DNA from: Deltaproteobacteria bacterium | GTDB taxonomy: Bacteria; Desulfobacterota; Binatia; UBA9968; JAJDTQ01 | NCBI GenBank assembly: GCA_028818775.1 | Contig: JAPPNE010000002.1 | Location: 1-51,223 of the forward strand | DNA: 51,223 bases | Direction of reading: 5' to 3' | Shown: positions 25,513 through 33,193 of the stretch, one piece after another | How positions within the stretch are numbered: position 1 is the stretch's first letter | Layout: each line of letters starts with the position of its first letter | The notes under the pieces: model-generated | The model's database searches: none | What the model was told of the DNA's origin: nothing | Seen by the model: only the letters and a program-made list of their open reading frames with translations | Position numbers and translations under genes: made by a program

Positions 25513-26820
25513 TCAAATGCCGGCGCCGGCTCCGGACGCCGCTGCCACGTTCTCGCCCGCCGCCACGGCCCGGATGGCCTCGACCCGCTCGGCCGTGGCC
25601 GGGTGCGAGTCGTGGTAGGCGGAGTACCACGGATGGGGCGTCGGATTGCTCAGGTTGTTGACGGTCAAGGCCAGCAGGGCCTCCTCCAGGGGCTTGCCGT
25701 CGTCCAGCAGCCGCACCGCGAAACCGTCGGCCTCGTACTCGTGCCGCCGCGAAATACGGTTCATAAACGGCGCCAGCCAGAATGTAAACGGCCCGGAGAT
25801 CAACGAGAAGATAACCAGCGCCGTATGGTGGGCGGGCTCGGCCAGCCCGAAGGTGCGGAACAGCGGCGCGTAGTCCAGGAGCAGGCTGAGCACCCACAGG
25901 CCCGCGAGCGTGAAGACGGCGCTCAGGCCGAGGCCCTTGAGCACGTGCCGCATCTTGTAGTGTCCCATCTCGTGCGCCAGCACGGAGAGGAGCTGCCGGC
26001 GGTCCAGTTGCTCCAGCAGGGTGTCGAACAGGACGATGCGCTTGGCCTTCCCCAGGCCGGTGAAGTAGGCGTTGGAATGGCCCGACCGCCTGGAGCCGTC
26101 CATGGTGTAGATGCCGCTGGTCCGCAGCCCCACCCGGTGCGCCAGCTCCGCGACGGCGTCCCGCAGCGAGTCGTCGGCCACCGGCGAGAACCGGTTGAAC
26201 AGCGGCGCGATCAGGGTGGGGTAGATGACCAGCATCAGGCCCTGGAACGCGAACACGAAGCCGAAGACGTACAGCCACCACCAGGCGCCGGTGGCCTTCA
26301 TGAGCCACAACACGCCGTAGAGGAAGGGCGCCCCGAGCACCACGGCCAGCAATATCCCCTTGATCCGGTCCATGACGAAGGTGCGTGCGTCGGTCTTGTT
26401 GAAGCCGAAGCGCTCCTCGAGCACGAAGGTGGAGTAGATTCTCAGCGGCAGGGACAGGACGGCGAAGACCGCGCCGACGGCGAGGCAGAACAGGACGCCG
26501 CCGGCCTCCGGCACGGGCAGGAACGCTCCCGCGCGGCGGGCGAGCCCGTCCGCCCACGGCAGTACACCACCGAACAGCACCAGCAGCGTCAGCCCGGTCC
26601 CGTAGACCCCCGACCAGCGCGCGAAACGCCCTCGGGCCAGCGCATAACGTACCGATTTCTCGTGGATTTCGGGGCCGATGCTGGCGGCGAAGAGATCCGG
26701 CAGCCGGCCCTCCCGCCACTGCCGCTCCAAGTGCCTCATGTTGGCTTCGTTGAGCAGGGATTCGACGACGAGCTCCGTGGCCAGGAAGCCCAGGAACAGG
26801 CAGGCGATGACCGTTTCCAT
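25513..26820 (-). CDS. M48-family membrane metalloprotease (Ste24/CAAX protease type)
   Basis: A 435-residue integral-membrane zinc protease. HEMGH (283-287) gives the zinc-binding histidines and catalytic glutamate, and EYEAD (361-365) supplies the third ligand; the SGHSNAYFTGLGKAKRIVLFD stretch before it is typical of Ste24-like enzymes. Several hydrophobic helices are visible (residues 5-18, 74-92, 108-126, 155-173, 180-200, 297-315, 332-350). ATG 26820 has no obvious ribosome site, so the start is less certain. A candidate promoter lies just upstream. Bacterial homologues act in membrane protein quality control; the substrate is unknown. Confidence 0.9.
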   Translation of the reverse strand: METVIACLFLGFLATELVVESLLNEANMRHLERQWREGRLPDLFAASIGPEIHEKSVRYALARGRFARWSGVYGTGLTLLVLFGGVLPWADGLARRAGAFLPVPEAGGVLFCLAVGAVFAVLSLPLRIYSTFVLEERFGFNKTDARTFVMDRIKGILLAVVLGAPFLYGVLWLMKATGAWWWLYVFGFVFAFQGLMLVIYPTLIAPLFNRFSPVADDSLRDAVAELAHRVGLRTSGIYTMDGSRRSGHSNAYFTGLGKAKRIVLFDTLLEQLDRRQLLSVLAHEMGHYKMRHVLKGLGLSAVFTLAGLWVLSLLLDYAPLFRTFGLAEPAHHTALVIFSLISGPFTFWLAPFMNRISRRHEYEADGFAVRLLDDGKPLEEALLALTVNNLSNPTPHPWYSAYHDSHPATAERVEAIRAVAAGENVAAASGAGAGI

Positions 26821-26856
26821 GAGAAATTGCGTAAGACCGGAGGCTGTGATTATCTT

Positions 26857-26885
26857 AGTGTAGGATTCGTGTCCGGTCCGGTCAA
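26857..26885 (-). promoter_or_regulatory. Candidate promoter of the M48-OCD-hemW group
   Basis: On the minus strand TTGACC (26885-26880), 17 bases, TACACT (26862-26857). The transcript would begin about 30 bases before the M48 ATG. It lies in the 181-base divergent region shared with the CBS gene. Read by eye. Confidence 0.4.
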
Positions 26886-27001
26886 TTGATGGCGGATTCG
26901 ATGGCTGATCCGCACGCGCCGTTCGACCGAAAGGGACACGAATTCGATCTTTCGCCGAGGCGGCTCGTGGTTGGCGTTGCCCGGCGAGGTGGAGGTTTCC
27001 C

Positions 27002-27862
27002 ATGCTGACCAACAAGGTAAGCGAGATCATGACGACCGCGGTGATCACCGCGGCGCCGTCGAGCACCATCCGGGAGGTGACCCGGCTCATGGTGGATCGC
27101 CGGGTGGGCCGGGTGGTCATCACCGAGAACGACGCCCCGGCCGGGATCTTCACCGAGACGGACGTCCTCAGGCGGGTGATGAACCGCATCCTCGACGTGC
27201 AGAAGACGCCCATTCGCCGGGTCATGACCACCCCGGTCCAAGGAGTTCCCGAGGGCACCTCCATCGTCGAGGTGCTGGGGCGGATGTACCAGGGGCGCTA
27301 CCGCCATCTGCTGGTTTACGGCGACGACCGGCGCATGGTCGGTCTGGTCTCCATGCGGCGCGTGCTGAACCTGGTGGTGGAGCTGGGTGCGAACCTGCGC
27401 GACACGCGTACGGTGGGAGAGGTCGTCTCCGGCGCGGTCCCCACCGTCGACGGCTCCATGCCGGTCACCGAGGTCATCGACAAGATGGTGCGGGAGCAGA
27501 CGAGTTGCGTCATGGTCACCGCCGGCGGCAAGACCGCGGGCATCTTTACCGAGCGGGACGTGTTGACGCGCATCGCCCTGGAAGACCGGGATATGGGTCA
27601 GGTGCCGGTGTCCGAGGTCATGACCGCCGAACCCCTGGTCGCCGGCGGATCGACTCCGGTCCAGGAGGTGCTGGCAACCATGCGCGACAACGGCTTTCGT
27701 CACATGCCCGTGGCCGGCGACGGCGACGATCTGGCGGGCATCGTCTCCGTGGCGGACGTGCTTCAGTACGCCAAGGCGCTCGACATCGACGACGCGGTGC
27801 GCAAGGCCTGGAAGGAAATCGAGGATTTCTGGGAGTCGGAGGAGAACTATACGCCGGGATAG
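27002..27862 (+). CDS. Four-CBS-domain protein
   Basis: A 286-residue protein made only of four CBS motifs, arranged as two Bateman pairs: VSEIMTTAVITAAPSSTIRE; IRRVMTTPVQGVPEGTSIVE; VGEVVSGAVPTVDGSMPVTE; VSEVMTAEPLVAGGSTPVQE. Each is followed by a GIFTETDVL- or GIVSVADVL-type strand-helix. Such proteins bind adenine nucleotides and regulate partners allosterically; no effector domain is fused. GGAGG precedes ATG 27002. It lies directly upstream of the 2-oxoacid oxidoreductase genes, which might be its regulatory target, though KorA has its own candidate promoter. Confidence 0.93.
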   Translation: MLTNKVSEIMTTAVITAAPSSTIREVTRLMVDRRVGRVVITENDAPAGIFTETDVLRRVMNRILDVQKTPIRRVMTTPVQGVPEGTSIVEVLGRMYQGRYRHLLVYGDDRRMVGLVSMRRVLNLVVELGANLRDTRTVGEVVSGAVPTVDGSMPVTEVIDKMVREQTSCVMVTAGGKTAGIFTERDVLTRIALEDRDMGQVPVSEVMTAEPLVAGGSTPVQEVLATMRDNGFRHMPVAGDGDDLAGIVSVADVLQYAKALDIDDAVRKAWKEIEDFWESEENYTPG

Positions 27863-27918
27863 AACGCGGCGGGAACCGGTCCCAATCATGCGGAAGCCAC
27901 TGTAAATTGGGTAAGTCC

Positions 27919-27947
27919 TTGTTTCGGCTACGTTCGGTTGTTAGAAT
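27919..27947 (+). promoter_or_regulatory. Candidate korAB promoter
   Basis: TTGTTT (27919-27924), a 17-base spacer and TAGAAT (27942-27947, five of six -10 matches). The predicted start is about 36 bases before the korA ATG, leaving room for the GGAG site seen at its end. Read by eye. Confidence 0.5.
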
Positions 27948-27989
27948 AACCAGCCATTCACGATTCGCCCCACAACACTGGAGAACAAC

Positions 27990-29840
27990 ATGCCCGTTGT
28001 CAACGATCTCAGCATTAGCGTCGCTACTGCCAACGGTTCGGGAAGCGCCTCTTCCAACAACATCCTGTTCAAGTCCATCTTCAAGATGGGCATACCGTGC
28101 TCCTCCAAGAACATGTTTCCGTCCAACATCCAGGGCCTGCCCACCTGGTACCAGATCCGCGCCAACGGCGATGGGTACCTGGGGCGCAAGGACGTCATCG
28201 ACGTCATGGTGATGTTCAACGACGACACCGCGGACAAGGACATCTACCGGGTACGCGACGGCGGCCTGATCATCTACGACGACAGCAAGCCGCTGGCCGA
28301 CAACCTGAAGCGCGACGGCGTCCAGTACCTCGGCGTTCCGGCCAACGCTCTCGTTCAGAAACACGTGGAAGCAGGCCCGTTGCGCGCCAAGCAGCGCAAC
28401 ATGCTGTACGTCGGCGCCCTGGCCTATCTCTTCGGCATCGACATGGAGACCATCCGCGAGGTGCTGAGCGACACCTTCGGCAACAAGCCCGCGGTCATCG
28501 AGTCCAACCTCCTCTGTATCCAGCTCGGCTACGACCACATGCGCGACAACAACCTGAGCCAGTCCATCGCCATGCTGGAGACGATCCCGGGCGGGAACGA
28601 GGGCAAGATCGTCACCGAGGGCAACACGGCGTGTGCGCTGGGCGCCATCTACGGCGGAGTCACGTTCTGCGCCTGGTATCCCATCACCCCGTCGAGCTCC
28701 CTTGCCGAGGCGCTGGAGCGCTACCTGCCGCGGCTGCGCAAGGACAAGGACGGCAAGCACACCTACGCCGTGATCCAGGCCGAGGACGAGATCGCCGCCA
28801 CCAACATGGTCGCCGGCGCCGGCTGGATGGGGGCGCGCGCCATGACCTCCACCTCGGGGCCGGGCGTGTCGCTCATGAACGAGACCCTTGGCCTGCAGTA
28901 CTTCGCGGAGATCCCCGGCGTCTACTTCATCATCCAGCGGGGCGGCCCCTCCACCGGCCTCCCGACGCGCACCCAGCAGGCCGACATCCAGTTGATGCAC
29001 GTGGCCTCCCACGGCGACACGCGCCACATCATCCTGATCCCGCACGACATGAAGTCCTCCTTCGACCTGGCGCGCAGGAGCTTCGACGTGGCCGAACGCT
29101 TCCAGACCCCCGTGTTCGTCATGATGGACCTGGACTTGGGCATGAACCTCTGGGGGTCGGATCCGCTGGAGCTGGTGCAGGAGCCCTTCGACCGCGGCAA
29201 GGTCCTCAGCCACGAGGACCTCGACCAGCAGGGGAGCTTTGCGCGCTACCTGGACCTGGACGGCGACGGCATCCCGCAGCGGACGATCCCGGGCAACCGC
29301 CATCCGCTGGCTTCGTACTTCGCGCGCGGCTCGGGCCACGACTCCCAGGCGCGCTACTCCGAGGACGAGAGGGACTACAAGGAGACGCTCGACCGGCTGC
29401 GGAAGAAGTACGAGACGGCGCGCGCCTACGTGCCCAAGCCGTTGGTCGAGTACGACGCGGGCAACAACACCGGCGTGATCTGTTTCGGGTCGAGCTACGA
29501 GGCCGTGCGCGAGGCGCGCGACCGCCTGAAGGCCTCCGGCGTGAACACCAACCACCTGCTGCTGCGGGCGCTGCCCCTGAGTGAGGAGGTGCGGGAGTTC
29601 ATGGCCAACCACGAGGTCATCTACCTCATGGAGCAGAACCGCGACGGTCAGATGGCCGCCATCTTCAGAGAGGAATATCCGGAGTTCGCCACCCGGATCG
29701 TCAGCATTCTCATTTACGACGGGCTCCCCGCCACCGCCGGCGAGATCGTGCGGCAGGTCGAGCAGCACCGTGAAGCAGCCACCAACGGCATCGAAACGAA
29801 GGTAGACGAGTCATGGCAAAAGCAAATCGCGTCGATCTGA
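27990..29840 (+). CDS. korA: 2-oxoacid:acceptor oxidoreductase, fused gamma-alpha subunit
   Basis: A 616-residue subunit with an N-terminal gamma-type domain (SASSNNILFKSIFKMGIP to about residue 190) joined to the alpha/PFOR N-domain (GNTACALGAIYGGVTFCAWYP, then GPGVSLMNETLGLQYFAEIP and QRGGPSTGLPTRTQQADIQ). This gamma-alpha fusion plus a separate TPP subunit is the layout of two-subunit 2-oxoglutarate or 2-oxoacid ferredoxin oxidoreductases, some of which are oxygen-tolerant. It converts a 2-oxoacid and CoA to acyl-CoA and CO2, reducing ferredoxin. The exact 2-oxoacid is not certain. GGAG precedes ATG 27990; the end overlaps korB by 28 bases. Confidence 0.92.
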   Translation: MPVVNDLSISVATANGSGSASSNNILFKSIFKMGIPCSSKNMFPSNIQGLPTWYQIRANGDGYLGRKDVIDVMVMFNDDTADKDIYRVRDGGLIIYDDSKPLADNLKRDGVQYLGVPANALVQKHVEAGPLRAKQRNMLYVGALAYLFGIDMETIREVLSDTFGNKPAVIESNLLCIQLGYDHMRDNNLSQSIAMLETIPGGNEGKIVTEGNTACALGAIYGGVTFCAWYPITPSSSLAEALERYLPRLRKDKDGKHTYAVIQAEDEIAATNMVAGAGWMGARAMTSTSGPGVSLMNETLGLQYFAEIPGVYFIIQRGGPSTGLPTRTQQADIQLMHVASHGDTRHIILIPHDMKSSFDLARRSFDVAERFQTPVFVMMDLDLGMNLWGSDPLELVQEPFDRGKVLSHEDLDQQGSFARYLDLDGDGIPQRTIPGNRHPLASYFARGSGHDSQARYSEDERDYKETLDRLRKKYETARAYVPKPLVEYDAGNNTGVICFGSSYEAVREARDRLKASGVNTNHLLLRALPLSEEVREFMANHEVIYLMEQNRDGQMAAIFREEYPEFATRIVSILIYDGLPATAGEIVRQVEQHREAATNGIETKVDESWQKQIASI

Positions 29841-30835
29841 CCGAAAGGGATTACAAGGGGGCGGAATCCACCATGTGCCGCGGCTGCGGCCATGACGCCA
29901 TTTCCGCGTCCATCATGCGCGCGTTCTTCGCCAGCAGCGTGGACCCGCGCAACGTCATCAAGATGAGCGGCATCGGCTGCTCGTCCAAGACGCCGAACTA
30001 TTTCATGAACCAGGCGTTCGGCATCAACGCCGTGCATGGCCGCATGGCCTCGGTGGCCACCGGCGCCAACGTCGGCAACCACGGCATGATCCCGCTGGGC
30101 ATTTCCGGTGACGGCGACACCTCGGCCATCGGGCTCGGCAACTTCTGCCACATGATGCGCCGTAACGTGAACATCACCTACGTCATCGAGAACAACGGCG
30201 TTTACGGGCTCACCAAGGGCCAGTTCTCCGCCACCGCGGACGAGGGCACGGTGATGAAGGGCGGCAAGATCAACGACATGCCCGCCATCGACCTGTGCGA
30301 GCTGGCCATCACCCTGGGCGCCACCTACGTCGGCCGGAGCTTTTCCGGCGACCGCAAGCAGCTCGCGCCGCTGATCCAGGGCGCGGTGGCCCACAAGGGG
30401 ACCGCCATCCTGGACGTGCTGAGCCCCTGCGTGACTTTCAACGACCATTCCGGCTCCACCAAGAGCCTCAAGTACATCCGCGAGCACCTGGACCCGCTCC
30501 ACGACATCGACTTCATCCCGCCCTACGAGAACATCGAGGTGGACTACGAGGAAGGGACCGACCAGGAAGTCACCATGCACGACGGCTCGCGCATCACGCT
30601 GCACAAGCTCGGCCGCAACTACGACCCCACCAACCGGATGCAGGCCGTGAACGCGCTGCACGCCGCGGTCGCCGAGCACAAGTTCCTCACCGGGCTCATC
30701 TACCTGAACGAGGAGCGCGCGGAGTTCGTCGACGACCTCAACCTGTGCGACACGCCGCTGGCCTACCTCACCCAGGAACAGGTGCAGCCGCCGCCGAGCC
30801 GGCTCGACGAGATCAACGCGGAACTGAGGAAATAG
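29813..30835 (+). CDS. korB: 2-oxoacid:ferredoxin oxidoreductase beta subunit (TPP-binding)
   Basis: The 340-residue beta subunit binds thiamine diphosphate: GISGDGDTSAIGLGNF and the downstream VIENNGVYGLTKGQ form the GDG...NN motif. MCRGCGHD at the N-terminus and a further Cys in GIGCSSKTP are placed as cysteines of an Fe-S cluster in this family. It overlaps the end of korA, so the two should be made in equal amounts. No dedicated ferredoxin-like delta subunit is encoded next to it. Substrate, probably 2-oxoglutarate, is inferred from the two-subunit architecture. Confidence 0.92.
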   Translation: MAKANRVDLTERDYKGAESTMCRGCGHDAISASIMRAFFASSVDPRNVIKMSGIGCSSKTPNYFMNQAFGINAVHGRMASVATGANVGNHGMIPLGISGDGDTSAIGLGNFCHMMRRNVNITYVIENNGVYGLTKGQFSATADEGTVMKGGKINDMPAIDLCELAITLGATYVGRSFSGDRKQLAPLIQGAVAHKGTAILDVLSPCVTFNDHSGSTKSLKYIREHLDPLHDIDFIPPYENIEVDYEEGTDQEVTMHDGSRITLHKLGRNYDPTNRMQAVNALHAAVAEHKFLTGLIYLNEERAEFVDDLNLCDTPLAYLTQEQVQPPPSRLDEINAELRK

Positions 30836-30857
30836 GACGACACGGGCACCGAGACTC

Positions 30858-31565
30858 ATGCCTGCCCGTGAAGTCCTGATCGTCCACACCTCGGACCTGC
30901 ATCTGGGGGCCGACAGCATCCTGACCGACGGCGCCTCGGCCAACGTGCCGGTGCTGCGACAGGTCCTGTCCACCGCCAGGACCCACCAGGCCGACCTCGT
31001 CATCCTGGCGGGCGATACCTTCGATCATAATCGCCAGAAGGCCCCGGTCATCGAGGAGGTGGCAGAGGTCATGGCCGAATACGGCCTGCCCATCGTCATC
31101 CTCCCCGGCAACCACGACCCCCTGACCCCGGATTCGGTCTACCGCAGGGCCGAGTTCAACCACCACGGCAACGTGCACGTGCTCGGCCTCACCGCGGAAC
31201 GGAGCGACTTCCCTGACCTTGACCTCGAGGTGTGGGGCAGGCCCCATGTGGACTATCTCGACATGATGCCGCTGCCCGAGCCGCCGGAGCGCCGCAGCCG
31301 CTGGCAGTTGGCCGTGGCCCACGGCCACTACGTGGAGGACAAGCCCGACTCGGACATCCTCCTGGGCTCCTGGCTGATCCGCCAGGAAAACCTCACCACC
31401 AGCGGCGCCGACTACATCGCCCTCGGCCACTGGAACCGCGCCGTCGCCGTCGGCGACCAGCAGATCCCCGCCTACTACTCCGGCTCCCCCACCTACGCCG
31501 GCACCGTCAACGCCATCCGCCTCCAAAGCGACGGCCGGGTGGTGGTGACGCAGATACCGGTGTGA
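30858..31565 (+). CDS. Calcineurin-like metallophosphoesterase
   Basis: A 235-residue dimetal phosphoesterase with all family motifs in order: HTSDLHLGAD, LAGDTFDHN, LPGNHDP, VAHGHYVED and LGHWNRAV. The TSDLHLG start and FDHNRQKAP recall SbcD/Mre11-like nucleases, but it lacks their C-terminal capping extension and there is no SbcC partner, so a small phosphodiesterase is equally likely. It starts 22 bases after korB and may be co-transcribed with it. Confidence 0.85.
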   Translation: MPAREVLIVHTSDLHLGADSILTDGASANVPVLRQVLSTARTHQADLVILAGDTFDHNRQKAPVIEEVAEVMAEYGLPIVILPGNHDPLTPDSVYRRAEFNHHGNVHVLGLTAERSDFPDLDLEVWGRPHVDYLDMMPLPEPPERRSRWQLAVAHGHYVEDKPDSDILLGSWLIRQENLTTSGADYIALGHWNRAVAVGDQQIPAYYSGSPTYAGTVNAIRLQSDGRVVVTQIPV

Positions 31566-31588
31566 GGCCTCGATGCGACGGGCGGCCG

Positions 31589-31807
31589 TTGAACGAGAAC
31601 GCACGCTGCACGTGGCGTGCCCACAATCGGCTCTTGCACGCCGGTGCCGATACCGGATGCGTCTGTGACAAACAGCCGGGCAGATTCCGTAAAGGCCAGA
31701 AGGTCGCCGGGTGCGGCAAGTCTCGTTGCTGGCTCTGCAAGAGTGACAAACTCGCCAAGCGGCCCCGGATGCGAGACTACCGGCAAGCGATCTGGTACAA
31801 GGAGTGA
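31589..31807 (+). CDS. Small cysteine-rich basic protein
   Basis: A 72-residue protein with several cysteines, including CVCDK and the cluster GCGKSRCWLCKSDK, followed by a basic tail (LAKRPRMRDYRQAIWYKE). GCGxxRCxxC is reminiscent of small environmental proteins of unknown function; it may bind zinc or iron. The only plausible start is TTG 31589 with no clear ribosome site, so either the start or the gene itself is uncertain. It follows the metallophosphoesterase by 23 bases and precedes a decayed toxin-antitoxin pair. Confidence 0.5.
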   Translation: MNENARCTWRAHNRLLHAGADTGCVCDKQPGRFRKGQKVAGCGKSRCWLCKSDKLAKRPRMRDYRQAIWYKE

Positions 31808-31891
31808 ATCGAGTCGGCTATTTGTAGCACCCTAGTGGTTCCGCCACTCCCTAGAACTCAAGGATTCAAGACGCTGTCGGGGGAGAGACGC

Positions 31892-32077
31892 ATGACTGCA
31901 GCGAAACAGAAAATGAAGGACGTCATTGAGGCTCAGCCGAAGGATGCGACGTACGAGGAGATTCTGCGGGAGCTTGCGTTTGAGCGCATGGTGGAGCGTG
32001 GTCTCGCGGATTCTCGTGAAGCCCATGTGATATCAAACGAAGAAATGGAACACCGTATCCGCTCATGGCAGAAATAA
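31892..32077 (+). CDS. RelB/ParD-like antitoxin, orphan
   Basis: A 61-residue protein: a helical stretch AAKQKMKDVIEAQPKDATYE followed by EILRELAFERMVERGLADSR and the tail HVISNEEMEHRIRSW. The ATYEEILxEL...IERGLAD...ISxEE pattern is that of small antitoxins that accompany ParE/RelE toxins. GGGGAGAG precedes ATG 31892. A 15-codon frame beginning MAEIRVDGRLF overlaps its stop, where the ParE start would be expected, but ends at once. The module seems to have lost its toxin. AGTGG-N5-CCACT (31834-31848) upstream could be its operator. Confidence 0.7.
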   Translation: MTAAKQKMKDVIEAQPKDATYEEILRELAFERMVERGLADSREAHVISNEEMEHRIRSWQK

Positions 32078-32112
32078 GGGTGGACGGCCGTCTCTTCGCA
32101 GAACGGTTCTAG
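32065..32112 (+). pseudogene. Remnant of a ParE/RelE toxin (first 15 codons)
   Basis: ATG 32065 opens inside the antitoxin's last codons, the usual coupling of parDE-type operons, and reads MAEIRVDGRLFAERF before TAG at 32112. ParE-like toxins often start MAEIRW-. The rest is missing and the next gene begins (convergent) 3 bases later. Alternatively the frame is fortuitous. Confidence 0.35.
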
Positions 32113-32114
32113 CT

Positions 32115-33113
32115 TCAGTGGTGGTGGTGCCCGTGCTTCTTCTGCAGCCCGCCGTGCCCCATGCGCAGGATGTCTTCGCGTGTCACGCGATTGCCGGCGA
32201 GGAGCTTCGGCAGCATGAAGTCGAAGGCCGTGACCGGGTCGTGGAGGACGCAGCCGGACAGGCCGAGGACCGGGATGTCTCCGAGGTAGCTCATCAGGAA
32301 CATGGAGCCCGGCAGCACGGGGAAGCCGTGTGAGATGACGTCGGCCCCGCTCCGGCGAATGCCCTCGGGGGTGAGGTCGTCGGGGTCAACGGACATGCCG
32401 CCGCTCACCAGGATCACCTCGGCGCCCTGGGCGGCGAAGTCCTTGATGTGGACGGCGATAACGTCGGGGTCGTCCGGGGCCAGGGTGGCAGGCTCCAGGG
32501 TCGAGCCCATGCCTTCCACCTTCTGCCGCACCGCCGGCTCGAAGCCGTCCTTGATACGGCCGGTGAAGACCTCGCTGCCGGTCACCAGCAGGTAGACCTT
32601 CTTCGCGGGCATGGTCGCGACCGAGACTACGGACCGGTCCCGGCACAGGGCCTCGGCCCGCGCCACCAAGTCTTCCTTCACCAGGATCGGGATGGTGCGG
32701 GTGCCGCCCACCACGGTCCCTTCCCTGACGAACTCGCCCGAGGGGAGGGTGGCCAGGATGAGGTCCCCCAGCTCGTTGAAACGGAACAGCAGCTCTTCGT
32801 CCACCTCCAGCATCCCGTCGTGCGCCGCCACCAGGTTCACCCGGCCCTCGCTCGGGTCGGTCAGGGTGAGGCCGTCACCGGCTGCGGCTTGCGCCAGGCG
32901 TTTGGCGGCGTCCTCCTCGTGCAGTTCATCCGGCGCCAAATCCATGATGTAGATGTGCGCCTTGCCCACGTCCAGCAACCGCGGCACGTCCTCCTCGGCG
33001 ATGAGGTGTCCCCGCCTGAACCGCGGACCCTTGTGCCCGCCCGGAATGATCTCGGTGATGTCGTGGGCCAACCTCAGGCCCACCGCCTCTTCAACTGGAA
33101 TAACCTTGAGCAT
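32115..33113 (-). CDS. Molybdopterin-binding (MoeA/MogA-like) protein with His-rich tail
   Basis: A 332-residue protein starting at ATG 33113, with AAGGAGAG upstream. The first part, LKVIPVEEAVGLRLAHDITE, resembles the MoeA entry motif; the C-terminal half has the MPT-binding fold: LLVTGSEVFTGRIKDGF, EVILVSGGMSVDPDDLTPEG and PGSMFLMSYLGDIPVLGLSG. It ends HGGLQKKHGHHHH, a His cluster that might bind a metal. It is the third gene after moaA on this strand, consistent with a molybdenum-cofactor role, and a Mo-hydroxylase gene lies at the left end of the window. Whether it inserts Mo or senses cofactor is unknown. Confidence 0.86.
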   Translation of the reverse strand: MLKVIPVEEAVGLRLAHDITEIIPGGHKGPRFRRGHLIAEEDVPRLLDVGKAHIYIMDLAPDELHEEDAAKRLAQAAAGDGLTLTDPSEGRVNLVAAHDGMLEVDEELLFRFNELGDLILATLPSGEFVREGTVVGGTRTIPILVKEDLVARAEALCRDRSVVSVATMPAKKVYLLVTGSEVFTGRIKDGFEPAVRQKVEGMGSTLEPATLAPDDPDVIAVHIKDFAAQGAEVILVSGGMSVDPDDLTPEGIRRSGADVISHGFPVLPGSMFLMSYLGDIPVLGLSGCVLHDPVTAFDFMLPKLLAGNRVTREDILRMGHGGLQKKHGHHHH

Positions 33114-33148
33114 TCGTCGTCTCTCCTTGGAACTGCCAACCCGACTAA

Positions 33149-33176
33149 CGTCATTCCCGCTTTTGCGGGAATGACG
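33149..33176. repeat. Perfect 12-bp inverted repeat, dispersed repeat family
   Basis: CGTCATTCCCGC, TTTT, GCGGGAATGACG: a perfect stem of 12 bp. It shares the CGTCATTCCCGC arm with the copies at 14969, 15031 and 42588. It lies between the second cyclodeaminase and the molybdopterin-binding gene and could form a hairpin in their shared transcript. Confidence 0.8.
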
Positions 33177-33193
33177 GATCGGGGATGCGCTGC

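Noticed and set aside
27618-29768. Long minus-strand frame opposite korA
   Set aside because: Composition is typical of antisense frames, and korA on the other strand has clear family motifs.
32115-32150. C-terminal His cluster as a cloning tag
   Set aside because: The cluster is GHHHH after KKH within a natural genomic context, not a six-His vector tag, and no vector sequence is adjacent.
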